A DNA stretch of 64,000 nt from the NCBI GenBank assembly GCA_019055375.1, contig JAHQIW010003703.1:124001-188000 (forward strand), written 5' to 3'. Shown here one piece after another: positions 11,801 through 22,474 of the stretch. The first letter of the stretch is position 1; each line of letters starts with the position of its first letter. This DNA is from Parelaphostrongylus tenuis. Lineage: Eukaryota > Nematoda > Chromadorea > Rhabditida > Metastrongylidae. Made by a program: the position numbers and the translations under genes. The notes beneath the pieces were generated by a model that saw only the letters and a list, made by a program, of their open reading frames with translations, made no database searches and was not told the origin of the DNA.

Positions 11801-12850
11801 TCAGTTACAACACGTTGAAAAAGGACAAGTTTTTTCTAGTATCTGGAATGATTCAAGAGCTCTATATTCTATGTTACTGCTAGGTTTGACTACTGAAATT
11901 TGAGGTGACGAGGTGCGCCACAAAATACGGCTGCGTCTATGGACCTGAAGAGTAACTGTTTCGAGCACTAGCCAGCGCTTTAGTGCGGGACTACCGTTGG
12001 ACCACTAGCAAGTCTTACAAGTTTTTTTTTTTTGTTGAAAGAACACAGAAACGAGGAGTGAATAAAAGGACATGAAGTCCACCAATTCGTAAGAATATCG
12101 AAAAGCGAAAAATAGAAAGAGATGATCTCTGGTTACTTTTTAGAGTATGGCAAACGACCGCAGAATGGTCGACGTTGAGTTCTTTTGCAATATTTGCTGT
12201 AGTCTTTTGCAATATTTGCTGTAGTCAGTTACAACACGTTGAAAAAGGACAAGTTTTTTCTAGTATCTGGAATGATTCAAGAGCTCTATATTCTATGTTA
12301 CTGCTAGGTTTGACTACTGAAATTTGAGGTGACGAGGTGCGCCACAAAATACGGCTGCGTCTATGGACCTGAAGAGTAACTGTTTCGAGCACTAGCCAGC
12401 GCTTTAGTGCGGGACTACCGTTGGACCACTAGCAGGTCTTACAAGTTTTTTTTGTTGAAAGAACACAGAAACGAGGAGTGAATAAAAGGACATGAAGTCC
12501 ACCAATTCGTAAGAATATCGAAAAGCGAAAAATAGAAAGAGATGATCTCTGGTTACTTTTTAGAGTATGGCAAACGACCGCAGAATGGTCGACGTTGAGT
12601 TCTTTTGCAATATTTGCTGTAGTCTTAATAGGATCAGCAGTGATAATAGGATCAGATGTTACTGTTAGGTTTAACTACTGAAATTTAAGGTGACGAGGTG
12701 CGCCACAACATACGACTGCGTCTATGGACCTGAAGAATAACTGTTTCGAGCACTAGCCACCGCTTTGTTGCGGGACTACCGTTGGACCACTAGCAGGTCT
12801 TACAAGTTTTTTTTTGTTGAAAGAACACAGAAACGAGGAGTGAATAAAAA
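11801..12850 (-). repeat. Tandem array (~424-bp unit, about 2.5 copies) containing a mariner transposase piece
   Basis: The unit starting at 11801 recurs at 12225 almost base for base; a third, more diverged and shortened copy covers about 12656-12850. Inside each full unit the minus strand encodes a fragment of a mariner-type transposase N-terminal region (TTANIAKELNVDHSAVVCH, a helix-turn-helix, 12015-12212). A frameshift follows, then residues resembling the linker after the DNA-binding domain. The near identity of units 1 and 2 points to a recent duplication; unit 3 is older. At the 1/2 junction the 22-bp end TTTTGCAATATTTGCTGTAGTC is doubled. Confidence 0.75.
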
Positions 12851-12859
12851 TGGAAATAT

Positions 12860-13400
12860 TTCTCACACTCAAGCATTTCTCGCTGAACACTGCTTTATCA
12901 CTAGACTTCTAATAATTTTTCTATATCCGAAATCTTGACCATCTCCACAAGAACGTTGTTTTTGAAAATGACTCGTTCTTTTGCTGTAGCAGTCGAAAGA
13001 AGGTTACGTTTCGCAGTTAGACGATATGTCGCTAAAGGGACGGTGATTTGGGGCCAATGTTGCGAAATTCCACCATTTGCAGTGCGAAACCCAATGTTCT
13101 TTTGACTGTTACAGCTCTCTCAGGAATCCTCTCCAAAAATGAACTATGTCTTTGAAATCGCTGAGACTCACAATATCCAATGCTTGATAACTAAATATAT
13201 ATATATATATATATGTAAATATATATATGTATATAAACTTTCTTCGGCGAAAAATCCTCAGGTGTGAAACAAATTTTATTTCTACTGTTATAGCGCAAAA
13301 AACAACCCATTTGAAAAATAAAATAAGCCTTTCATATTCACTTGATTTAAGCTATGGAATGAGTACTAATAATTTAGTGGAATAGGCCTTACAACAAAAA
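12860..13400. other. No gene recognised; TA-rich tract
   Basis: AT-rich sequence with a TA-repeat tract at 13193-13238. Confidence 0.5.
13193..13238. repeat. (TA)n-rich microsatellite
   Basis: Imperfect TA dinucleotide run interrupted by TGTAA units. Confidence 0.85.
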
Positions 13401-13404
13401 CCAA

Positions 13405-16400
13405 AGGCTCCACGACTCAGTGGGTCTTCCTCGCTCTAGCGATTCGCCGAGCATCATATGTTTCTTCTAACGCTTTCGTGAAGAAATCATACCAACGGAT
13501 CGGTGGCCTCCTTTTAGAGCGTTTGACGTCCCGAGGAATCCAATTGGTAGCGGTTCTCGTCCATCGGTTGTCGTTGAAGCGCATCACGTGTCCGACCCAC
13601 CTGATTTTCGATATCCTGGCGTGTAGAACGGCGTCTCGATTTTCAATCATTGACGTAGGTCGGAACTTGGGATCCTTTCTCTCATTTGCGAGATGCGGGA
13701 TACTCCTACTCCTGGTGTCGACCTTTCGACTGCGCGTTCGATAACACCAAGTGATTTTTCATCCTGCTTACGCAGCGACCAGGTTTCTGCTGCATGCGTT
13801 AAGGCAGAGATAATTGTCGAGTCGAAAAGGTGGGCACGATATCGGATGTTCTTTGTTCTCTTCACTACATCTTCGATGCTCTTAAACGTTGCCCAAGCCG
13901 CTCGTTTCCTATTGACGCAGGTCGAAACTTCGTATCTTTTCTCTTATCTGCGAGATATGCGATACTCCTAGTATCGATCATTCCACTGCTGCATCCAACA
14001 ACGCCAATTGATCTTTCATCCTGCTCACGCATCAATCATCTTTGTGCTGCATACGTTAGGGCATGGATGATCGTCGAGTCGAAATTCGGAGACGCCGCTT
14101 TCGTTGAGCGTGAGTGGGGCATGCAAAACTTCAAAACTCATCCGCCGTTCCTAATGAACATCGTTTTCCTCAGATTTAGTCGAAGAGATAGTCTTCCACA
14201 GGCGCTATTTAAATCGGTCAGCATTCGCTCTTTGGCTGTGCTCGGTGTTATGGGGAAGATATCATCAGCAAAGCGGCGATGGTTAAATTGTCGACAGTCA
14301 ATTTTCACTCCCATATCGTCACATTCTAATGTTCACATGACGTTTGGAGAGTGGCAGTAAATAATTTTGGCAAAATTGTGTCGCCTTGTCAGTCCCTCTT
14401 TATACTTTGTTAGTAGCATTGCTGCATAATGGCGATACTTTGGATTTTTATATACCTCACAAGGAATCATTGTCTGCGGGTAGGGACGCTCTGGTTGTCC
14501 AGAGCCTCTATGACTGTTTGTATTTCTACTGAATCAGAGGTTTTCTTCAAATCGATAAAAGTAAGACAGAGCAGTAGATTATACTCTCGTGAGACTTCAA
14601 TGAGCGTTGTGGTCATGTGGATGTGGTCTATGGTACTAAGTCCTTCTCGAAACCGTGTTTGTTCTCATGGCTGTCCTTCGTCCATTATTTGCGCAATCCT
14701 GTTCAGGATGACTCGAGTAAAGAGTTTATGGGCAACGGATGTCAAGCAGATTGAGCGATATTTGCCTATGTCTCAAAGGCCTTCCTTTTTGAACGACAAC
14801 ACGATCTTGTTGATTTTCCACTGATTGGGAACCTTGCATTCTTACAGGTAGCGGGTGAACAGCCGAGCCAGGGTGTTGATGAGAACTGATAGTAGGTTCT
14901 TCAGGTGTTTTGGTCCAATCTTGCCTGGACTTAGTGTTGTTCTATTCATCACCGACGATATAGCATGTCGGATTTCGAACGGGAGAGTCCGTGGAACGCC
15001 TGATTCATCCTCTTTCAATTTATATGACGGTAAGAGGACATGGCTAGCGAAGAGATCTATGTAGTAGTAATGAATACTTTTTTCCATGCTCTTTTAGAAA
15101 ATGTAAGTGTCCCTTCAAGGCGTCGGTGTGCAATCATCTTAGTCTTGTAACTGGCAAAACTTCGCTTGGCTTTGCGAATACTCTTCCCTGCTTCTGCACT
15201 TTCTGCCACAGCAGCTACTTGTCTCTCTTTGAAGTTTTCTGTCATCACTTCTCTGCAGCGCTTAATAAGTTCGGGCGTGAAAGTTCGGTTGCATGTAGTT
15301 CATGCGATTCCACGTAGCCTGTCAGCTCCACTATCTGCAAAGACACGCGTCTCTTCGTGTCTTTAGGACTCTCGGCAACATAGGTAGCTTTCCAGGAGAA
15401 GATAATGATTTGAATACTTCCCAGGTCCTGGTAGTTCTGGTACTTCCTTGTTTGAATTTAGCGGCTTTCTCTCCTTTTTGCAAAAAACGGAATGTTGCGC
15501 GGAGGAGGCGATGATTTGATCCCGTGTTGAACTTAGGAACAACAGCGATATCGGTCAGGCAAAACCTTCAATTTACTAAGATGTGGCCTACTTTGATATG
15601 GTACACTCCATTGAGAGACTCCCACGTCTACCGTTTAGAGTGAGGCTTTTATAATTGTGAGTTACCATGCATGGTTTGGATCGTCATGATAAATTTAGGT
15701 AGCCTCTCATTCTGTTCATGAAATTCTAGCCTGTTAGCCCCAATGTGACGTTCTTCTGGATCCAATTTTCGCATTAAATTGTCCAACAATGACCTTGAAG
15801 AATGTATGATCTTCTCTAAAGCATTTTTCAAGGTCCGTATAGAACGCTATTTCACCTTCATCATAGCTTGATATTGGTGCGTAAGCAGCGAAAATGGTCA
15901 AAGTCGGCATTGATCCTCATCGTTTCAGCAGCAATCGTCTGATACGGGTTGTTAGTTGTTCAAATGAATCGATGTTCAAGATCAAATTCGATTTGTGGAG
16001 GACATCAATGCCGCCGACACCTTTATGATCGGATGTTCCAAAAATAGTTCCTGTGGGGTGTCACAACCAGCGTGAAAAGTATGATGTCTTCTCGTCTTAG
16101 CCAAGTCAACGACGTCTCACCTTACACCTCTTGCCTGAATAAATAGATCTTCCGCGGCGGATTCGTGAGCAAGTGCTCGTGCATTATAGTTACAGATCAT
16201 CATTCTAGTTCGTTCCAATTTTGACAGCCTAGTTTGGTCCTAAGATTTTAGCAGCCTCTCCGTACTCGTCTACGCAGCGCTGCCGTACCGGGTGTTTTTT
16301 CAAATTCAGGAAAATGAGGCCCATATTCATCACTGTTTTTAGCATTTTGATACCCACGTATAGCTTGCTAGACTCTGAACGTGGGGCTGCGTAATCACGA

Positions 16401-16760
16401 GTAGCTCGCCAGTCTCTCTTAATGGAGCGGGAGCACCTTATTTGTTAGATGAGACTTCCAACCTCTTCCCATGTAGTTCCCAGCCACTTGATTGCAACTT
16501 TTGGCCGACTTGACTAGTAGAATGAGAGTTCTGTCAAATCGGCGCTTCACAGGCAGGGAGCTCATTCCCTAAATCCACCTGCGCCTCTAAAAAGCACACG
16601 ATCTTTTGGTTTGCGTTTATTCACCTATCCACCACCTAAGGATGCGCCATGGGCCTTTGCGCCTAACCGGGCGGATCCCTCTAAGAAATAAAGTCGTGGC
16701 AAGGTTCTCTCCTGTAACAACGCAGATAGGCTACGACCACATTTCACGGAAGATGTCCAT
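13405..16760 (-). mobile_element. RTE-type LINE, nearly full length but broken
   Basis: On the minus strand, endonuclease remnants (16.2-15.65 kb) are followed by an Ala/Arg-rich linker (15248-15057, reading RQVAAVAESAEAGKSIRKAK). Then come the reverse transcriptase domain and a C-terminal part ending KIRWVGHVMRFNDNRWTR and ARRIARARKTH near 13417. The catalytic box FADD is at 14261-14272. An upstream RT box reads FIDLKKTSDS near 14535-14565, where the usual Ala-Phe before Asp-Ser is Thr-Ser. Several frameshifts and stops break the ORF. The order EN, RT, C-terminal Arg-rich domain and the ~3.3 kb length fit an RTE element. Confidence 0.85.
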
Positions 16761-16769
16761 CATAACATT

Positions 16770-17975
16770 GCAGATATAATAATGCCCATCAACTGATACA
16801 AAATTACATATGCATTGGAAGCAAATTTAGTATTTTATTATTTTACACACATTTTTGGGAAAAGAATTATTTTGTGAAAAAGAATTTTCGAAAGAATATC
16901 AGTTTTGATAGTCTGATTTTTGAACAGTGCAAGAATTCACTTGTTTTTTGAAATGATTTCTTACAGTGCTGTAGCAGAGAAAATGATATTCTGTAACACA
17001 CGCGTTGAGCATTATCGTGATTATGTATCGCTGGACAGAGCTCTTCTCCTAGATTATTGGTCAATATTCAGAAGAGTAGATCTACAAAATTTCACAAAAA
17101 ACATTTGATTTGTTTGATGAGCCTGCTTACAACGTGTGCCTTAGAGAATAGATTTGCGCTTCACACAATCTAATTCTTGCAAAACAGAGCTTTTTTCTTA
17201 TATTATTAGTAGTCACTCGACAGCGTTAGTTTTTGAAAAGACCGTCTTACTGTGCCGTAGGAGGGAGATAAGATTGTGCTCCATACTCGTGGCGCATTGC
17301 TTCTCGGCTAGGTTGTGTGAAGACTCTGATATGAGAGAATTCTTCTACACGTTCATTCACTTCTGATACATAGGCTTAGGCTGCTCAATGTTAGACTTAT
17401 TAGCAAAATTTACTCGATAAAACAAAATAAAAATAGAAAGTTGTAGCTCTAAAACGATGGAGCGAATTTTTTTCACAGTTCTGATACAAAAGTCTTGAAA
17501 ATTTCTACCAATCGAAGGGAAAGTTTCCGAATAAGTTATGGAAATTTACATAATGATGCACGACGCGTGTAAAACCGCTTCTGAAATTGAGGAGATGTAT
17601 GCTATCCAGCAAATAAGAGTACTCTGGGCAAAGAGTTCTGTCTTTTGAATGACATGCGCGATAATGCGCAGCGTGTGTAAACACAATTTCGTTCTCTCTG
17701 CTGCAGCACTTTCAGTCTCTGTCAAGCAAAACATTATCGAAATTGTGCAGCGGCTTTAAACATAATTTAATTTCTGGGGGTGCGTTGCCGCAGAAGGTTT
17801 TTCTGGAAGCAGACACGTTTTTCAGTTATCCGAAATATAAGATTCTAAAAGATTACTGATAGTTCAGTAGGAAGTCTATGTTCTGCAAGAAAGGTTTTCT
17901 CAAATATGTCTGTTTAAGAGGAAAGATCCCGTATATCTCAGGTCAAACTATATCTGTCTATATTTCGTTTTACTT
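16770..17975. other. No gene confirmed
   Basis: AT-rich. Three loosely similar stretches (about 16920-17060, 17160-17320, 17560-17720) share motifs such as a cttac-agtg(c)cgtag block and may be old diverged repeat copies. No convincing exon seen. Confidence 0.3.
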
Positions 17976-17980
17976 CACAG

Positions 17981-18113
17981 AAGGCAATCATCAATAAGTG
18001 CGTAGTTAAGTTGAAAAAACAAGGGACAGGAGCAACTACGCCTGATGGCTTTCCAGTTATAGTAGATGTGAGACCATCTGACATAAATCTAGAATTTAAG
18101 GGAAAAATAGGAA
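17981..18113 (+). CDS. Candidate internal exon, unknown protein
   Basis: A TACTTCACAG acceptor is followed by 44 codons open in frame 0, reading KAIINKCVVKLKKQGTGATT and then PDGFPVIVDVRPSD, and a strong GTGAGT donor at 18114 (phase 1). The good acceptor, good donor and balanced composition rich in Lys, Asp and Val argue for a real exon. No partner with matching phase was found on either side. It could belong to the same gene as the zinc-finger exons 3 kb downstream, but nothing shows this directly. Confidence 0.35.
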
Positions 18114-18884
18114 GTGAGTCTTAGATAGATCTTCTTGAGAAACGGGTTACTGAATAGTCAATTCCCGAATTAAGGAGGCATTTCGTGATCATAATGTTTT
18201 CTTCGAATGTGCTAATGAGTGAACTTTCAAGCTCTATGATGGCAGAAGTGGACGTCAACTCGGGCTTTACATTACAGCATTTCATTTCATGAAATTGTTT
18301 AACAACAAATTTGCTAAAGAAAAACACTTGTGATCACTAGTTAATTGGATTCGGCAACTTGTACAGCTTGTTCATACGTGGCAGCCACGCTGCTGACAAA
18401 GCAGCACGTATCAGCGGTGGCATCATTTTGCTTATTGCTGCAGCTGCGACTGGTCCTTCATCAGATGGATAGACACTAACTTCTAAGCAATCAGTAGGTC
18501 CGTCACCTATCTTGGTCTGAGTTTTCGTTTATTCTCAAGTTCTATAATTTTCCTAGGATTTATTAGCTCTCTCGTGAAGCTTTTGTTTCCCAGTGCTGCC
18601 TTTTTTCACAGTTCTTTTTCTAAATTATTTGTATGACTACCTATTCTCATGTACTGTCACTCAAAGCAGGATGGAAAGGATGGCAATATTAGATTGGTGT
18701 GGAGATTTTGAACGATTTCGGCACAAGTTCGGTTTGTGGGTCAGCCGAGTAAGATACAAATACACTCTTCCGTTGTGAGTTGGATTAAGAGACATCTGCG
18801 GACTGAGACAACTGAAACTTCAAAATTATAGTATTTCTACTGCTTATTTCGCAGTGTTGTGATGTTACTTATATAACTTAGAGA
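18114..18884. other. No gene confirmed; possible exon at about 18668-18748
   Basis: After an AAAGCAG acceptor near 18667 a frame reads MERMAILDWCGDFERFRHKF and ends at a GTAAGA donor-like site. Its phase does not fit the 17981-18113 exon. At 18360-18450 all frames are open over an Ala/Leu-rich stretch of uncertain meaning. Confidence 0.25.
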
Positions 18885-19060
18885 ATTGAGTGGTGAGCAA
18901 AAGGACGGCCTCAGGCGGTAGTCAAACCCGCTCTCCTATCCGGGGATGTGTGCTCTAACCACTACACCACCGAGGCACATTTGCCCGACCACTCATTCTC
19001 CAACATCTCTATGTTAGCCGTCAGCCACCAACCTTCAACAGGCTTGATTTACTCGTAGTA
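18885..19060 (-). mobile_element. tRNA-like SINE core with inverted arms
   Basis: The minus strand of about 18907-18978 looks strongly like a tRNA: GCCTCGG and CTGAGGC ends, a box A-like GGTGTAGTGGTTAGAGCAC, and a T-arm region GCGGGTTTGACTACCGC. The anticodon stem is poor, so it is a tRNA-derived repeat rather than a functional tRNA. It is flanked by inverted arms (GAGTGGTGAGCAAAA on the left, TTTGCCCGACCACTC on the right), the same layout as SINE family 1 but with different arm sequence. Confidence 0.55.
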
Positions 19061-19141
19061 CTCTGCTCAAACTATGTTCAGCCTACAACTTCCAAGACGT
19101 GAAAGAACACTGTTCAAGCCACTCGCAGTCTCACACTGTCC

Positions 19142-19208
19142 ATGCGAGAAGTTCTTCTTCTGACCATCATGTGTGGAATTATCGCCTCCAATTTTCAGTC
19201 GACAAACA
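19142..19208 (+). CDS. Candidate first exon encoding a signal peptide
   Basis: An ATG is followed by 22 codons reading MREVLLLTIMCGIIASNFQS and TN, then a consensus GTAAGT donor at 19209 (phase 1). The short charged start, hydrophobic core and small residues before a polar stretch are those of a secretory signal peptide. A short signal-peptide first exon is common in nematode secreted proteins. No downstream exon was identified; a dispersed repeat begins 140 bp further on, so this may be a gene remnant or chance. Confidence 0.3.
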
Positions 19209-19345
19209 GTAAGTCATTTTTTAACGCATTCACTGTCGTGCCGGCGGTTCTATCACTTCAAGAATAATCTTCACTAACCATGATATTAGCTCAACCGGCG
19301 CTACCACTGCTGCAATTTTTTGGATCCACTACAGCATACGAATAA

Positions 19346-19932
19346 TTCCATGGTAGCTTTCCGTTATCATTGTGAGTCCACAACTTTTAACTGTCAAGAT
19401 CTCCGATCATATTAATTTTATTTTTATACCCTTCAATATCTATGCAGGTATTATTCGTTCATTTCGTCTACTCTGCTTAGGTGACATGAACTCAGCACCA
19501 CTTCTACTTATTTGTTACTAACCAGTCATCCACTTGCTCGGCTACTATTTGTGAATCTGCATTCTCTTCTTTCTGTAAGAATGCTGAGTGGAAAAGTCTC
19601 CACCAAAACTTTTGTCAGCACATGTGACCACTAGAACGAAAACTGTGTTTCCTCTGATTTTCCTTATGGCGACAGAGATTCCTTTTCTCAACCGACCAAT
19701 ACACGACGATGAGCACTGGTAGAGGCTTTTTTACTTCAGCAGAGTCGCCCTTAATTATTCTAAACCAGAACATCTTCCAACGAAAGATCTTACATCTAGT
19801 GATAGTGGGAGCAAGGTGAGATTCTATGAATGATACGTAATCGAGGGATTTGCGTGTAGATTTGCTTGCCACTTGGGCATCTTAACTTTGAAAATCTATC
19901 AAATGTCATGCTAGTTGACTCTTCCAGTAATC
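19346..19932 (-). repeat. Unclassified dispersed repeat, copy 2
   Basis: Direct-orientation copy of 9706-10290. The minus-strand frame (19615-19872) starts with the same MASKSTRKS and keeps KPLPVLIVVYWS, but a frameshift after that breaks the shared reading. Confidence 0.6.
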
Positions 19933-19939
19933 TCGGGAT

Positions 19940-20540
19940 TATTGTTCTAGTATTTTAACGATACCACCCATATGCATTCGCTGGCCCTCGATCCGATGAA
20001 GTACTCACTGATAGTTCTGACATAAATGTACCCACACGAAAGTGTTAAAAAAGCTTAGGGTGGAACGGCTTGTGCTACGCAGTATCTTCAATTATTTCAC
20101 TCTCTACGTGAAAGATATGTCAAAAAGAAGTTTTTTTTTTGAGGCTTTCACACTATGAAAAACTCTGTTTGGTGGTAGCATTTTTTTCAATTTGATAAGA
20201 TGTTGAAGGAGCAGGAGGTTGCAAAAGATACGATATGCAGTCATATTACCGTGCTTCTAGATCTTTTTTGAGTCATCACAAGTATATCGATGCTTTTTCC
20301 AATGCATTAAGTTTCTTCACAACACTATTTAGAGTATGCGTTATCAGCCCAAACACATCTTTGTCATCTCTCTAACACTACAGATCAATACCGCTCTAAC
20401 GAAACTTGTCATCCTTGTAATCAGAGAACGTTGTCGCTTTCTGCTGCTATTCTCCCAGACAAGTCTAGCACCACTCTCCTGACCCCGCTGTGATTGAATG
20501 CTTGATAAGCAAGGGAGCGCCTAGAAGCCGCCACCATGTG
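19940..20540. other. No gene recognised
   Basis: AT-rich sequence with no convincing open frame or repeat signature. Confidence 0.4.
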
Positions 20541-20544
20541 TGTA

Positions 20545-20892
20545 ATAGGGTGGAGAAAAAGCTGTGAGGAAATGCTTGTAACTTTTTTGGAAGACGGCCA
20601 ATTTTGTGGTTTTGGGCTCATTTGAAAGCGCGTCTTCTCCTGCGTTGATTGGTATATAATTTATCTCCTTCGTTGATGCGTTGATGGAGAAAATGCTTAT
20701 GCATCTTGACGCGTTCTCTTGCCACCGTTGCATTTGAACCCATTAGCAATTCGTGCGTCATCAACAGTAAGTAGATAAATTATACACCAATCGAAGCGGG
20801 AAGAGACGGGCTTTCAAATGAGCGCAAAAACACAGAAAATGTCCAACATTTAAAAAGTTATAAGCATTTTCTGAGAACTTTTCCCCCAACCT
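20545..20892. mobile_element. Palindromic MITE-like element
   Basis: The left arm (about 20545-20690) and right arm (about 20755-20892) are inverted copies. Matching blocks include GCTCATTTGAAAGC with its complement and the TATAATTTATCT region with its complement. The whole would fold into a ~140-bp stem with a ~65-nt loop. It has no coding potential. This is typical of a fold-back element. Confidence 0.6.
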
Positions 20893-20894
20893 CT

Positions 20895-21140
20895 TACTAC
20901 AGTATACCTCTTACCACTATAGACATGTGTTTCTAGGGAAACATACAAGTGAATAAGTGTCTTTCTGCTCTTACGTCTCACTTGTATTACTACTCAAATT
21001 TAGTAACAATCATAATTCATTTGTACCTTCATTTTGAGTGCTCCATAAAGACCACGCTCAAATTTGACTTTTTCAGATTTTTTCAAACCATAATTCAATC
21101 TTGATGTTATCATGTTTTTACTGTGCAGCTGCTTGTTTAG
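20895..21140. other. Spacer or intron before zinc-finger exon
   Basis: AT-rich, ending in a pyrimidine-rich GCTTGTTTAG acceptor at 21140. Confidence 0.35.
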
Positions 21141-21271
21141 TCGTTAATTGCACACATTCGTTCGGTCCACACACACCTTCGACCATATGTATGTAAAAAC
21201 TGTGGAAAAGCGTTCATTACTGGGCAATATTTGAGGACACACAATCTCACCCACTATGAGAAAGCATTTCA
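21141..21271 (+). CDS. C2H2 zinc-finger protein, internal exon
   Basis: After the GTTTAG acceptor the frame reads [20 protein letters not shown] and then [20 protein letters not shown]. It contains the His-containing end of one finger (HIRSVHTH), a linker-like LRPY and a complete finger: C-x2-C, Phe, Leu, and a His pair three residues apart. The exon ends at a GTGAGT donor at 21272 in phase 2, just after the next linker (YEKAF). The family is typically DNA-binding and nuclear. The 5' exons of this gene were not identified. Confidence 0.65.
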
Positions 21272-21531
21272 GTGAGTGCTTTACATCTCTTTGCTCGCTG
21301 TCAATTTTTGAAGTTTTTTCTTGGAAAAGTTGGACAATTGTATAATGTCGTCTCTCTGTTAGAGCCTCGATTTAGACACGCTAACCGCAGCTAACTCGGA
21401 ACTTGGCTAAGAAATTTACTAGGTAGTGCTAACGACAAACCAACAAAGGTATACTCGTGTAGACAGCGACCTTATATCTCAAATCAGATATAATTTACGT
21501 AAGAATCACATTCATTTTCTCTTGATTTCAG

Positions 21532-21604
21532 GTTTGAATGTGGTGCTAAGTTTCGTTTGAGGTACACTCTTGAGAAACATCAACGACTTTGTCTCTTGCA
21601 TTGA
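21532..21604 (+). CDS. C2H2 zinc-finger protein, terminal exon
   Basis: A TGATTTCAG acceptor matches the phase of the upstream exon, giving EKAFQFECGAKFRLRYTLEK and then HQRLCLLH before a TGA at 21602-21604. The KF, L and H/C spacing are those of a final zinc finger, with Cys replacing the last His. The joined sequence has only one of the two expected N-terminal Cys (Gln-Phe-Glu-Cys instead of Cys-x2-Cys). So either this finger is degenerate, the exon boundary differs from my choice, or the gene is decaying. Confidence 0.55.
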
Positions 21605-21609
21605 AATGA

Positions 21610-22455
21610 ATCAATTTTGGATGAAAACGTGAACAGCTTAACTATTCGGACGACCTTCTCAATAATTTTTGTTTATCATCGGCTCTGTTAATAGAAGTGG
21701 ACAAAAGAATTAGAATTCTCATACAAATTTTGACGTTGATCCAGCCGTTCGTCCTATTTTCTACAACTTTTTCCAAATGGTATTCAAATATAATGCTGTA
21801 CTGATTACCGTTGACATGTTCTGTAGATCCCAGGTTATCTAGTGAATGTTCCAGGCTTGTCATCTCTTTTATTTTTCACCATTATCGGTAACATAATTCG
21901 CTCCATTTTTAGTATTTTTACAACAATTGTTTTGTCAAGATTTTTACGTTCTTCATCATTTGCTAATGTTATGGTTTCGTAATTACACATTATGCACTTT
22001 GAAGAAGTTCATGACAGTGCTTCAACGTGGTTTATTCTGCTTATTGACTCATTCTTTTTTTGCGATTTTACTTGTCAGGGATCCTGTGCGATTGATCTAT
22101 CTATGTCTTCATTGTTAAACGTGATCCTATCGCCTTTGCGTGTTGTTGGAATCGTTCTGGATAATTTATGAGCTGACTGTGTTACAAATAAGGCATTCAT
22201 GAGAATTGATAAACTATTTTTGAACGGATGCAAGGCCTAATTAGTGGATATAACTTAGTGGATCAGTGTATGTCATTCGCTGAGCATTTACAGTCGATTG
22301 AAGAAACAAAAAAGTGTTGGCCATAGATAGTTTGTAATTAATTGAAGAAAGAAAATAAAGATTTTTGACCGATAGCGGATCATGGGGTTCAATCCATAAA
22401 AAGTGGATCACGTTCAAAGTGAACTATAACTTGATAAGATCATCACCAATATGAG
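21610..22455. other. No gene recognised (possible 3' flank of zinc-finger gene)
   Basis: AT-rich. Short frames at 21642-21863 (-) and 21927-22118 (+) show no domain. Confidence 0.35.
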
Positions 22456-22460
22456 CGAAA

Positions 22461-22474
22461 GGGGGGGGGGGGGG
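22461..22474. repeat. Poly-G tract (14 G)
   Basis: Uninterrupted run of 14 G in otherwise AT-rich DNA. Confidence 0.9.

Noticed and set aside
13478..14824. Several long + strand open frames (up to 176 codons)
   Set aside because: They are antisense to the RTE reverse transcriptase, whose FADD box and C-terminal motifs read on the minus strand.
18907..18978. Possible functional tRNA gene on the minus strand
   Set aside because: Acceptor and D-arm look good, but the anticodon stem does not pair properly and the sequence lies in a repeat with flanking inverted arms, so it is a tRNA-derived repeat.
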